In this document: one piece after another, positions 21,794 through 32,800 of the stretch | Position numbering within the stretch: the stretch's first letter is position 1 | Layout of the letters: every line of letters starts with the position of its first letter | DNA from: Rhynchopus sp. YZ270_cl-10 | Lineage: Eukaryota > Euglenozoa > Diplonemea > Diplonemida > Diplonemidae | Assembly (NCBI GenBank): GCA_964035575.1 | Contig: OZ037857.1 | Span: 1,116,001-1,180,000, forward strand | Length of the DNA stretch: 64,000 bases | Direction: 5' to 3' | Translations under genes and position numbers: made by a program | The notes under the pieces: model-generated | Seen by the model: the letters and a program-made list of their open reading frames with translations, nothing else | Database searches by the model: none | What the model was told of the DNA's origin: nothing

Positions 21794-21840
21794 TACACTG
21801 TCATGAGAGGGCTTTGTATTTCAAGTCAACTTTCTTTGCT
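21794..21840 (+). repeat. Dispersed hairpin repeat, TACA/TGTA stem
   Basis: TACA (21794-21797) pairs with TGTA (21815-21818) around CTGTCATGAGAGGGCTT, then TTTCAAGTCAACTTTC. Nearly the same sequence as 56484-56530. Confidence 0.6.
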
Positions 21841-22155
21841 TTGCTCAGAGGTGAGGATCTCTTTTTGCCTGTTAACGTAATACCATTGTTGTAGGAACGC
21901 TTCAAAAATGCCCTACTGCTCCAACATTATTACGCTAACGATATCTTTTCACCAGACTTGTCTTTTTACTGCACCGTGGAGATTCGGTGCTGGGGGGCGT
22001 TTGCACACTTCTAACTCCCATTTACTTGAGAACCAACCGAGGTTTCCTGGTTGGCTTCCAAATTGGTATGCAAATTTATTCATTTGGGCTTCAACATCTT
22101 TGGACAGACCGGGCCTTACAATGTTCCCTTCGCAATCCCTTTTTATTTCGGGTGA

Positions 22156-22200
22156 CCAAGGAGAGGCTTAGGTTCATCTTTTGAACTTTTCTTTATTTGA
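22156..22200 (+). repeat. Dispersed hairpin repeat, CCAAG/CTTAGG stem
   Basis: CCAAG (22156-22160), loop GAGAGG, CTTAGG (22167-22172), then TTCATCTTTTGAACTTTTC. The stem pairs with one bulged or mismatched base. Confidence 0.5.
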
Positions 22201-22287
22201 TTCTACTTCAATTTAGATTTGTATGCACGAGAAGTATATTCATCTCTAATTTTTTTTTTGAATTTACCACCTTTTTTTAGGCGACTT

Positions 22288-22330
22288 TAAGCACTACACA
22301 GCTTAGGTTCATCTTACCCAAAAAGCAAAA
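22288..22330 (+). repeat. Dispersed hairpin repeat, TAAGC/GCTTA stem
   Basis: TAAGC (22288-22292) pairs perfectly with GCTTA (22301-22305), then GGTTCATCTTACC. The loop ACTACACA lacks GAGAGG. Confidence 0.5.
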
Positions 22331-22363
22331 AAAAAAAAAGGCTTGAAGTCAGTTTCTGCATCA

Positions 22364-22415
22364 TTTCAACCCCCTATTCCCCCTTTCCCCCTCCTTCACA
22401 CTCCACCCCTTCCAG
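22364..22415 (+). promoter_or_regulatory. Pyrimidine tract ending in CAG upstream of ADAT3 gene
   Basis: Almost pure C/T stretch ending CCTTCCAG, 14 bases before the ATG, followed by GCGTTAAAAAAAA. Acceptor-like; see the matching site before ACC. Confidence 0.4.
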
Positions 22416-22428
22416 GCGTTAAAAAAAA

Positions 22429-23322
22429 ATGAATGCTGAAGAGAAGAAAGCGTTCTTATCAGAATTCGAAGAAGTGACACTAAAAGAAACTGGCGAGAGC
22501 ACGGTCGCACTGTGGGCTGGAACTGTCGAGCCGAAGCAGGCGAGCACCGTTCTAAGCCGTCTAGACAAAGAACACCCTTTGAAACCACATGGATGTGAAT
22601 TCCTTCGCCGCATTGCGAAGCACAGTAGCGGAGCTTTAGAGGTCCTTTACGATACCGAACCTACTGGACACGAGGACTATGGGTTAACAAATATGCGAGC
22701 CGTCACGGTCTCCGCGCGCTTTCCTACCACCCCTGAACGATGGAAGCAAATGTGCAAACTATGGCCACTCTCAAAACCTTCTCCACCCCCTTCCCCTTCT
22801 CGTCCGGATGCGATGTCTGTTGCCAAACTCTCTCAGATCAAACGAATTTATGAGTTGCTTCTACAACGTTCCGAAGAAGCAGGCAAACAACACTGCACCA
22901 TCATCTGTGACGACACTTTCGAACCAATTTGCACAATGGTAGGGGGAAGCACAAAGGGGTATACATTAGGGGGAGGGGAAGGCTTTGTGTTGGACCATTG
23001 TGTTAAGAAGGCAATAGCAGAGGTCGCGGACAACGCTGTGGCGAAGGAGAAGCCGGCAGCAAAGAGGAAGAAGGCGGATCAGTACCTGCTCACAAACTTC
23101 AATGTGTTCTGCACGGAAGAGCCCTGTGTGCTCTGTGCCATGTCGCTCCTCCACTCCCGCTGTGGCGCGCTCTTCTTCCTCCACCAAAACCCCCTCTTCG
23201 GTGGTGCAGGTGGCCTCCACCACATCCACGCAGAAGAAGGCCTCAACCACCACTTCCCAGCGTACCATTACCGAAATGAGGCGTTGTCTGATCGTCTCCG
23301 CAAGGTCGAAAATGGAAATTGA
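22429..23322 (+). CDS. ADAT3: ADAT3/Tad3-like tRNA adenosine deaminase subunit
   Basis: 297 residues in one exon. ADAT3 pairs with ADAT2 to turn adenosine 34 of tRNA anticodons into inosine. ADAT3 is the non-catalytic, tRNA-binding partner. What is seen: an N-terminal region of about 130 residues (KPHGCEFLRRIAK), a Pro-rich linker, then a cytidine-deaminase fold with LDHCVKKAI around His190, and EEPCVLCAMSLLHSRCGALFF with the zinc-binding Cys233 and Cys236. It ends with GGLHHIHAEEGLNHHFPAY, typical of the family. In active deaminases the motif is H-x-E; here it is His-Cys-Val, matching the known loss of the catalytic Glu in ADAT3. A lysine-rich insert (AKEKPAAKRKKAD) precedes the core and could contact tRNA or act as a nuclear signal. 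The partner ADAT2 is not in this window. Confidence 0.88.
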   Translation: MNAEEKKAFLSEFEEVTLKETGESTVALWAGTVEPKQASTVLSRLDKEHPLKPHGCEFLRRIAKHSSGALEVLYDTEPTGHEDYGLTNMRAVTVSARFPTTPERWKQMCKLWPLSKPSPPPSPSRPDAMSVAKLSQIKRIYELLLQRSEEAGKQHCTIICDDTFEPICTMVGGSTKGYTLGGGEGFVLDHCVKKAIAEVADNAVAKEKPAAKRKKADQYLLTNFNVFCTEEPCVLCAMSLLHSRCGALFFLHQNPLFGGAGGLHHIHAEEGLNHHFPAYHYRNEALSDRLRKVENGN

Positions 23323-23348
23323 GTTTGGGGGAGGGAGGGGGGAATGGG

Positions 23349-23474
23349 CAGTGTTCCTAATTTTGCGTTTAAAACGTTAAATTATTTAAAACGCGTTTTA
23401 AAACGAGTTTAAAACGTTTAAAACAGTTTAAAACGTTTAAAACGTTTAGTTTAAAACTAGCGTTAGGAACACTG
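23349..23474. mobile_element. hAT-type MITE, 126 bp, with GTTTAAAAC array
   Basis: Ends are a perfect 12-bp inverted repeat CAGTGTTCCTAA/TTAGGAACACTG, flanked by a perfect 8-bp direct repeat GGAATGGG (23341-23348 and 23475-23482). An 8-bp target duplication with CAGTG ends is typical of the hAT superfamily. The inside is almost wholly made of about seven GTTTAAAAC-like palindromes. No coding capacity, so it needs a transposase from elsewhere. The perfect duplication and ends suggest a recent insertion. Confidence 0.88.
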
Positions 23475-23718
23475 GGAATGGGGGATGTTCTTCTATTTAA
23501 GTATCGTTGTTGGCAATCTGGCTAATGGTAGGGTAAAAAATAGCCCGACGCTGATCAAAAATAACGGTGTTTTATCCGTTTTCTTGACGTATTTTATTGT
23601 TCAAATATTCCCTGTTTTCTAACCCCCTTATTGGGAATGTGGGGGGAAGGGGGGGAATCTCCCTTTAGCCCTGTTTGGATTGTTTTGCGCCTAAAAGGAA
23701 TATTTAGTGTGAGTGTAT

Positions 23719-23778
23719 TGCTTTCCCCTCTCCTTTCAATCTCTTCTCCTGCCTCACAACAAACCCCTTTGCATACAG
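23719..23778 (+). promoter_or_regulatory. Pyrimidine tract ending in CAG upstream of giant gene
   Basis: A C/T-rich stretch ends GCATACAG at 23778, 60 bases before the ATG at 23839, the same distance as at ACC. Acceptor-like. Confidence 0.35.
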
Positions 23779-23838
23779 GTCACGATATTGTGAAACACTT
23801 TTGCAAGACGATACACACGAGTAGGGTGCTGTGCACTC

Positions 23839-26800
23839 ATGTTACCGCTGCTTGCGTGCCTTTCAGTGGCGATCAATTGCTATGTTCGTGTGACGAATGA
23901 CTTTACAAACGAGAAGTGCAAGGCTTTCACAACAGTGAAGACCTGTGTGCCTGAATCCGAAAAGATTCATTCCTGCACATGGAGTGCTCAGGAGACGTGC
24001 ACGTCTGTGTGTGCAAAGTCGACCACACAAGGGGCTACATACATTCAAGCAGAGGATTCAAGGGAGACAGTGGGATACAAAGTTCTGCATCAGAAAGACT
24101 CCTGCTACGAACCAGCGGGCTCCATCGGTGTGTGCATAGCACCCAGTTCCATGAAGGGAGGCACCGCAGAGGAAAACGCAGAACTCCTCACAAACACGAC
24201 GGTACAAGGCTTTATTGATACCATCAACGCACACTCAACGGCACTTACCCCGACGGACAGAGACACGTTTCACAACGACGAGGAGGCTATTATTACGCGG
24301 TTTTACTTTGGGTCTTCCAAACAGCGAATCCCAAAATGGGCAGTAGTGACCTTCACCTTGAAAAAGGAGGAGGAGGAGGTGAAGGAGGAGGAGGAGAAGA
24401 AGGAGGAGGAGGAAGAGGAGGACATATTCTTCATTACGGTACCTGCATCCAAAGCTAAGTCTCTCACAGTCAACAAGGGGGGACAGAGTGTAACTGTAAC
24501 CGCCTCGGGGGGAATGAGTCGGGCTGACTTCGAGGAGAGTATCGAAATCAAATTCACGGCCAAAGGGAATTTTGCTGAGTCACGGAGGTTTGAGGCTAAG
24601 TGGACGCACGAATCAGGGTCAGAGACGGCGCTCCACGATGTTGAACCGCGAGGAGATCAAAACTTCAAAAAGATGTTCACGGAGGACGACCCTGACCGCT
24701 TCATGACTCCTGTCTTCCCCGACGAAAAAAAACCCATTTACTTCAAGACACAGGAATACTTCATTTCCCTCGAGGCGCTTGCGGCGCTTGCGAAGAGGAG
24801 GAATACAAGATCCTCACTATCCGACACACTTAAAGGGATGGACAAACCAGTCATGTTTTGGCATCCTGATGGCCTGTACGATATTCCGTTTATCGGGGCT
24901 GTCAGATACAAAAATATGGACCCTGCTTCGCAGTTCCCCAAAGACCCATCGGACTTGCCCGTCCCTGATAGCGCCTACGAACAAATTATGGCCACGTACC
25001 CTGAAGATGTCCCTGTGTCGGCGTCGTCTGGCGGGTCCTACAACCCCTTCGGGCGCTTTGCATCTGACGCCGGTATTGGGGTCTACCTCATAATGGGAAA
25101 TGAGGCTGCGGAGGAATTTAAGAAGAGCATGGAGACAAACATAGCTGCCGCGGGTGATTGGCTGGACAAAATTGAGTACCTCTCCAAAAACCCGAAGAAG
25201 GAAGAGGAGGAGAAGAAGGAGGAAGAGGAGGAGGAGCGCTGGGTGCTAGTCTTTACTGGTGCACAGTTTGCGATCTATCAGAAGGATATCGTTACAGCCA
25301 GGTACAATGCCAAACCATTCTCTGACAATAAAGATGCAGACGTGATGGACTTCACCGGATGCACAAAAGCGAACGATGTCGACAGCAGAGTAGGAACTGT
25401 GAACAACCGTGATGCATACGTCAAAACGCTAGAGGTGAAGCTTAATGGCAAGAATGGTGCAAAGAGGATTGACACCCACAAAACAATGGGGGGGCACTCA
25501 GCCAGAGATGTGGCAGAAGACTGCAGTACGAATGGAGCAGAATTGAACCAAAAATACGAGTGGCTGCACAGAGTGGGCCACAGCCTTGCAGGCAGGCGGA
25601 CGGACCACCCTAATAATCTGATGCTCGGAACGTCTCACACGAACTCACACATGATCACCTTCGAGACGCTGCTGTCGAAGCGCTTCAGGTATACGGAGGG
25701 GGCTAAGAAGGGGAAGGATAAGCTGGAGGGCGTAACGCTTGAGACAAAGTTGGTGGAAGGTGGGATGCGTTTTGCCCCCAAGACCCTGAACTACAATATT
25801 AAGATGGGCACGGCAGTAATTGCAAATCAGGAATTTACGTTGCTGGCCACGTTGCGCCCTGCTGTTATGTTGAACGTCTACGTCTATAACTATTTCAAGC
25901 ATGAGTACGAAAAAGAAGAACCCAAGGCAAAAAGAAAAATGGACGCCCAGAATCGTCCCGACGATCCTAAACAAGCAAAAACCGACCGCCGCGAGGCCGC
26001 AGCGCTGTCGACAGACGCGACGGACCTGCAGACGGCGCTGGGCCTGAAGGCGTTGACGGGGATGATGTCTGCAGACAGAGACACCTTCGCGTCTGAGTAC
26101 ACTGCGATGCTGCAGCTGGTCCCCGAGATGGACACAACGTTTGCTGCGGCGGAGGCGAAGACGGGCGATGCTGTGGCGACGCTGGCCTCGGGCGACGACG
26201 TGGCGCTGACACTGCACGCGCTTGTGGTTGGGGAGTACTACTTTGCGGCGTTCCGTGCACAACAGGGGACAGCACCGCTCCTGCCTGTGCTGGGTGGGCT
26301 GACGTTTGAGGACCAGCGTCTGCTGGTGCTGCACGACGCCGAGGGCACGGCCGAGGTGCACATCTCCTGCACCGTGGAGCTTGGGGACGCGTTCGCCTTT
26401 GTGCCCGAGCTGGTGTCTCATGTCGGGGGCTTCGCGACACCGTTTGCGGTGACGGCAGCAGTGCCCACGTGGTACAGCCTGGAATCACTGAACTTCGACG
26501 CGTACCTGCGTTTCCGCGCACCCCTGCTGCTGACAAGTGAAGTGCTGTTGTCGTCTGCAGGCGGTGTGACGTTGATGCTCGACAGCGTAACGATCGGAGT
26601 GGGTGTGTTCACAGCAGGGACAACGAAGGACGTGAGCCCCTTCTTCGAGGCGGATGGGCGCCTGCGCTGGGGTACGTCTGCTGCGGACGAAGTGGTGTTG
26701 TCTGTGTACGGCGGTGCGCATGCCGGTGGTGGCGGCTACTTTGGTGCGGTGGTGGAGAACTGGGTGCACCCCTTTGGTATTGACGTCACCGTCACACGGG

Positions 26801-29800
26801 CGGCATTGCAGTTCGACCTTCCGCTCACAGAGGCGCAGATGCAGGTGTCACTGGATCTGTGCAATATCGAGCTGTCAGGGGTGTACTCCACCACAGACGG
26901 CGTCGCGCTGCGCGGTGAGGCAACGTGCGACATGCAGCTGGCGGATGTCGCTGCCTGGTTCGAGGCGCAGACAGGCACGACAGGGCTGAGCATCCCGTCG
27001 GAGATGCCGGACATGACGATCACATCGTTTGGGATGTCGGTGTGCCCACCGGATGGGTACGCCTTTGCGGCCGGGTTGTCCTGTTCTCCGGGTGTGCAGC
27101 TGTGGGGGACAGCAGTGACACCAGACGGTGCGACGATTGAAGTGCGTGCATCGATGGACAGTGGCCGCTTAGACTTTATGGTGACGGTGGCAGACTTTGT
27201 GGTGACGGACGCGATTGTGCTGGAGAAGGCGCACCTGGGGTTCTCGCTTGGGGAAGGTGTGCCTACTGCGGTGACGCTGTCTGCGGCGTTGACCCTGTCG
27301 TCTGTGTCGCTGTGGGTGGAGGGTGAGTACGAGGCCGGCAGCGTCTTCCTGCAGGTAGGGCTCGACGGCGTCACTCTTGCGGATGTCGCGGCGCTTGGTG
27401 CGGAGCTGCCAGGCGGAAGCCTGTTCTCAGTGCCGGAGATGACGCTGCCGAACCTGGAGTTGTCGGTGTGCACGTTTGAGGCAGATGCACGCTGCACAAA
27501 GGGCGTCACTGTGCACTGGGCTACGTCACTGGCGTCGCCTGCCTCGGTTGGTTCGCCCAACGCAGAGAGCTGCACGAATGTGGCAGTGCGCTACCAGCGG
27601 AGCATCAAGGAGGGTGTGGCGGCTGTGAACAGCGCCCTGGCAGAGGCGAAGGCACGTATGCTGTCGCAGAAGTTTACGCTGGTTGCATCTGCAGCGGACC
27701 TGAGCTTCGTGAACGAGCCGCTGGAAGACATGATAGGCTTCACCGAGGAGCTGTCGAACCAGTTCGACGAGCTGAACGACCTGACGATGGCATCACTGGC
27801 GTCGCTGCCGTACGGGATCTCTGTGGGGTGCCAGGTAGACACAGCGGCGTTCAACCTGTTCCTGACGGTGGCGGTGAGGGCGACCGGTATTGTGTCGGAG
27901 ACGATGGACCTGTCGGGGTTGCCTGCGGCCGACCTGGCGGCGCTGGGGCTGACGTTCTCAGACCCGTCTGTGTCGCTGTCGGGGTCTGTGTCCGTGGCAG
28001 GGACGATCTCGATCACGGTGAGTCCCAGAGGGACTGTGGTGTCGGTGTCCGGGCTGTCGGCAGAGGTGACAGCGACCGGGGCGGTGGCGACAACGGTGGA
28101 CTGGAAGGATGCGGGGTCTGTCGGGATTGCGGGGTCGGTGAGTGTAGGTATGACAGTGCCTGTGACGTTCCCGACGTCGACGTCTCTGTCGGACTTCGTG
28201 GCGAAGCTTGGGGAGGTGCGCATTGGGTCGCTGACCGGGGAGCTGTCGGCGTCGCTTGCAGTGGCGGTTGCGGTGGACGCTGTGCCTGCGGGGCAGCTGC
28301 CGACGCCGGTGCTGACGGTGTACGACAACAACATGTTTGATGCAGTGCTGCCTGTGGTGACTGTGGACGCAGACATCACGTCGCTGGAGTCGACGATTGT
28401 GGAGCTCCTGCGCCAGCTGGGGTCGTTCGACATTGACCTCGGTGCACTTGGGCTGTCTGGGCTGGAGCTGCCGAACGTGGATGTGACGGCGCTGGTGAGC
28501 GGTGTGCCGGACATGCTGAAGCTGGCGCCTGTGGCGGAGCAGTACTTCCTGCTGTTTGTGGACGAGGCGGCGTCCGTCGACGGGTCGTCGTTCCCGACGT
28601 TCAGCGGCCTTGTGACCTTCCTGAAGGAGAACCTTGCGGTGCCGCAGCTGACGACGTCGGTGTCTGCGAGCGGGGTGAACATGACCGGGGGGTGGTTCCC
28701 GGAGGCGGGGGAGGTGGCGCTGAACATCCGCATGGAGCTGGGGTCGACGCTTGCGTCGGAGTCGTTCGGGGGGTCGATCTCGTCTGTGCTTGGGGACATG
28801 CAGGCACTGACTGCGGTGTTTGACCTGATTGGGGCAACGGCGCCGGAGCAGTCGCTGGCTGTGCCAGACTTCTCTGCGGACGTGGCCTTCAGCGGGGATG
28901 TGGTGCTTGACTTCACTGTTGGGCTGAAGACGGAGTTCATCAACAACGGGGACCTGACCGGGTCTGCGCTTGCGGGGAACGCGTTCCTGCGTGTGAACGA
29001 CCTGTCTGCGAAGGTGAAGGTTGCTGTGGACCCGATCAACTTTGAGGCGGACCTGCTGCTGAGCCAGTTTGTTGTGCGCGACGGGTCGTTCGAGGTTGCC
29101 CTGGGGCTGCGTGCGGACTTCTCTGCGGCTGCGGCGGAGGAGGTGCCCGGGGCAGCGGTGTCGGCGTCGACTGTCGAGGCTGTGACGGAGATCACTGTGC
29201 TGGAGCTGCTGTCGGGGGGGTCGACGGCGATGCTGGATTTTGTGAAGCAGCTGAACCTGGAGGTGTACGCCACCCTGGACGCCGTGGTGCCTGTGGAGCT
29301 GACGGCCGGGTTCGACGGGAGCGACGTGAGCCTGTCGCCAATAGTGGAGCTGCACGACGAGGACCTGCTGAGCGGGGGGCTGCCGGCATTCTCGCTCGAC
29401 ATCGACCTGAACTTCCTTGTGCCGTCGCTGCCCGGTGGGAAGGGGGTCAGCGGGAACGAGCTGGACTCTGTGATGGGGGCGCTGACAGACATGCTTGAGG
29501 GGATTTCGGGGATCTCGCTGGACACAGCGTCGATCCCGAACGTGCCGCAGATCTCGAACCTCCTGAGCGGGCTGTCCGGAAAGGTGTCGTTCTCGACGGT
29601 GCTGACGGAGTACCTGGACCTGCTGGTGAAGTTCCGCGAGCTGGCGAACGGGCTTGGCCTCGACCTGGCGCTGGAGACTGTGGGGGCGGAGGCGCTTGTG
29701 TCGAGCACGTCGTTCAACACAGACATCCTGGGACGCCTGCAGACACGCTTCCCGACGGTGTTTGCGGACTTCACGTCTGGGCTGACGAACACGTACACCG

Positions 29801-32800
29801 GTGTGGACTTCAGTGTGCTGGACTACCTGCGCTATGTGCAGGTGGAGTTCGGGCTGGCGGAAACAGTTGCCTCTGCGGACGTGGCCTTCGGGAAGAACGA
29901 GCTTGTGTGGTACCTGGCAGTGAACGTCGACTACTCGCTGACGAAGGAGAACGCGTGGGCGCTGCTCAACCTGCTTGAGCTTACCGGGTACACCTCGGAC
30001 AGTGCTGGCTACCCTGTGGACAGCCTGCTTGCGCGCTTCGACCCTGCCGCACACCTGGTCGCCCTGCAGTTGAAGCTCGGGCTCACCAGCCTGTTTACCT
30101 TCAACCTGGGGACGCTGGGAAGCTACGTCGCGAACAGCGCACCGACGCTGGGGGTGAACGTGAACTTCAACAAGGCGATCTTTGACCTGCTTGTGGTGAC
30201 GTACCCCGACTTTGCGACAAAGTACGAGGGCGTGACCGTGGGGGACCTGCTCCCGATGAACCCGGTGACAGGGGCGGAGTTTGACTGGCGCAACTACCTG
30301 GCGGAGGTCGGGGGTGTGCTTGGGCTCTCGTCGACGGAGTCGCTCGACGTGTCGTCTGTGGCGGCGCTGTTCGGGAAGCGCCCGACGGTGATGGGGCTTG
30401 TGCGCTTCCTGAAGTCGCGCCTGCTGAACGGGATGTCGACGGGACTGACAATTGGTGGGTCTGGCACGTCGTTCTCGGCAGACCTGATCACGACGGGCGG
30501 ACGCTGGGAGCTGGCCGCGACACTCGGACTGCACTTCGACACCGGGGCGCTGAAGCCGACGGACGTGGTGACGGCACTGGAGGACGCGCTGTCGGGGCTG
30601 TTCGACGCGATTGGGGAGGACAGCGTGGTGGGGTCGATTGGAAACTCGCTTGTGCAACGCCTGAGCGGGCTGGACACGTTCCTGTCCTTCAGTGCGGCTG
30701 CACAGGTCGCGGTTGAGGCTGGTATCGACATCAAGCCGCTGATTGACAGGACCGGGTCGCCGCAGCTCTTCCTGCGTGTGCAGCAGTTCAACATGAGCAT
30801 CAGCGCCGCAATCACAGACTTCACAACACCGATGGACTTCGGGGAGTCCTTTGACTTCACGGGCATTGTGAACGGGGAGATTGTGTTCTCGGCTGTGGCG
30901 TCGGGGGTGAGTGCGGCGAACCCGCTTGTGCTGCTGGACACGAGTGCGGGGGTAGACGACTTCACGATCACGCCGCTGACGGACGCGATCAGCCTTGGGG
31001 ACAGCCTTGTGGCGGAGGTGGAGCTGGCCGGCGGCCCACTGGACTCGTCTCTGTTCCTGGGTGTTGAGGACCTGGCGCTGTTTGACTCGACGGCACCGAA
31101 GTTCACTGTGGATGCGGAGATCCCGAGCGAGATGATGCAGGTTGTGCGTGACGGTCTAGCGGCGATGGGGGACGTCGGCCGCGACATCAACAGCTTCGAC
31201 GCGCTGACAACAACGCTGCCGCTGATGAACAGGACGCTGCACGACGTGCTGAAGACCAGGGAGACCGGCCCGAACTGGGGAGACTTCCTGATCTGGGACA
31301 CGGTGCTCGACCAGCTGCTTGCGCTCCCGGCCTACGCAGGGTGTCTGGACGGGTTGACAAGCTGCCCGCGTGCCCGTGAGACGGTGCAGATGTTCACGGA
31401 GGGGATGGCGAACCTAGCCCAGGGGTCCTTCACGTCGGACACCGGCGTGCCGGCAGCGTTTGTGAACGGTGGTATGGTTGGGAAGGAGTTCCAGCTTGCC
31501 TTTGGGCTGAACGGGAACCTGGAGGTGCTGGTGACGCCGCCGCTGTCGGAGCTGATTGACAACGACGACATTGACTTCACCGAGACCGGGGTGCTGACGG
31601 TGGGGATCAACTTCGGGTTCGGGTTTGAGGTCAAGGTCGACACGACAAACGGGGCGGCAAGCGTGACGGCGGACGACATTGTGCTGCGTCTCGATGACTT
31701 CACCATGGGGCTGACGATTAGTGCGGACGTGAGCGCCACGGCGTCGATCGGTATCCTGTCTGCGTCTGTGTCGGATGGCACCGGTGTGCTGACGGCGGAC
31801 TTCGAGGGGTCGATGAACTCTGGGGCGCCGCTGAAGCTGAGCGAGGTGATGAAGGAGAACTTTGCCTTCACGAAGTCGGCGACGCTGGACGCGTGTCTGC
31901 CGTTCTCTGCGGCGGTTGGGTCGCAGGACCTGGGGGAGCTTGCGGGTGCGACGGGTGCCGAGAAGCCGCAGGTGTGTGTACGCGATGACGACCTGTTTGA
32001 CTCGACGCCTCCACTAGTGGAGGAGCTGTTCATGGACCGCTTCATGGACTTCCGTGGGCTGTCGCCGATCCAGATCATGGGGATTGTGCGTGGGCTGATC
32101 AACGTGCTGCAGGAGTACCGTGAGTCGCCTGTGTTTGACCTGGCGCTCCCCTTCACGGACATTGACGTGGGTGACATGCTTGACTTCACGGACACGCTGA
32201 CGGAGGCGCTGTCGAAGAAGATGGTCAAGGTGCAGGACGCGGCAGACCGGACAACGCTTGCGCTGTGCGTGGAAGGGGTTGCGCTGACGAGCGGGTGGAA
32301 CGTGCCCGGGACGGACGAGAGCGACTACTTCTTCGCAAACGTGTCGAGCAAGGTGATGTCGCTGGTGCTGAACGAGGAGCTTGAGGTTGAGGTGGCGCTG
32401 AACGCGGATGAGATGTCGTCTGCAGCGACGATTGCGGACCTTGCACTGCACCTGAACGAGGAGTTGTACAAGGCAGGTCTGGGGCTGTCTGTGGCGGCAA
32501 GTGTGCCTGAGGAGGGCGTTGAGTCCCTGCAGCTGTGCACGAACGCGTCGATCAAGGCAACCGACCTGCGTGTGCAGATTGCGCAGAAGAAGACCGGGAA
32601 CTCTGCGTACACCGAGAGCGACGAGGCTGTGGCGGCAACGACGCTGCTCGGCTTCACCAGCGGCGACATCAAGGAGGCACCGCGTGTGGCGGCCTTCTCG
32701 TCGATCCCGGAGCTTGTCATTGTGCTTGCGGAGGCTGTCGGGGTGCCGTCGGACCTGCTGTCGTACACGTACGGGCCGTCTGCGGCGGACCCGTCGCAGT

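Larger units (their letters stand above)
21453..22428. other. Intergenic DNA between Tc1 element and ADAT3 gene
   Basis: No gene. Three copies of the hairpin repeat lie here (21794, 22156, 22288), with weaker ones at about 21988 and 22214, and then the pyrimidine tract before the ADAT3 gene. Confidence 0.7.
23323..23838. other. Intergenic DNA between ADAT3 and giant protein gene
   Basis: Holds the hAT-type MITE (23349-23474), then plain A/T-rich DNA and the pyrimidine tract before the giant gene. No other gene seen. Confidence 0.7.

Noticed and set aside
27591-30657. Long minus-strand open frames opposite the giant gene (735 and 899 codons), and similar ones at 6179-8614 opposite ACC
   Set aside because: They are mirror frames of GC-rich, strongly biased codons in recognisable genes. 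Their peptides are Arg/His/Ser/Pro-rich with no family motif.
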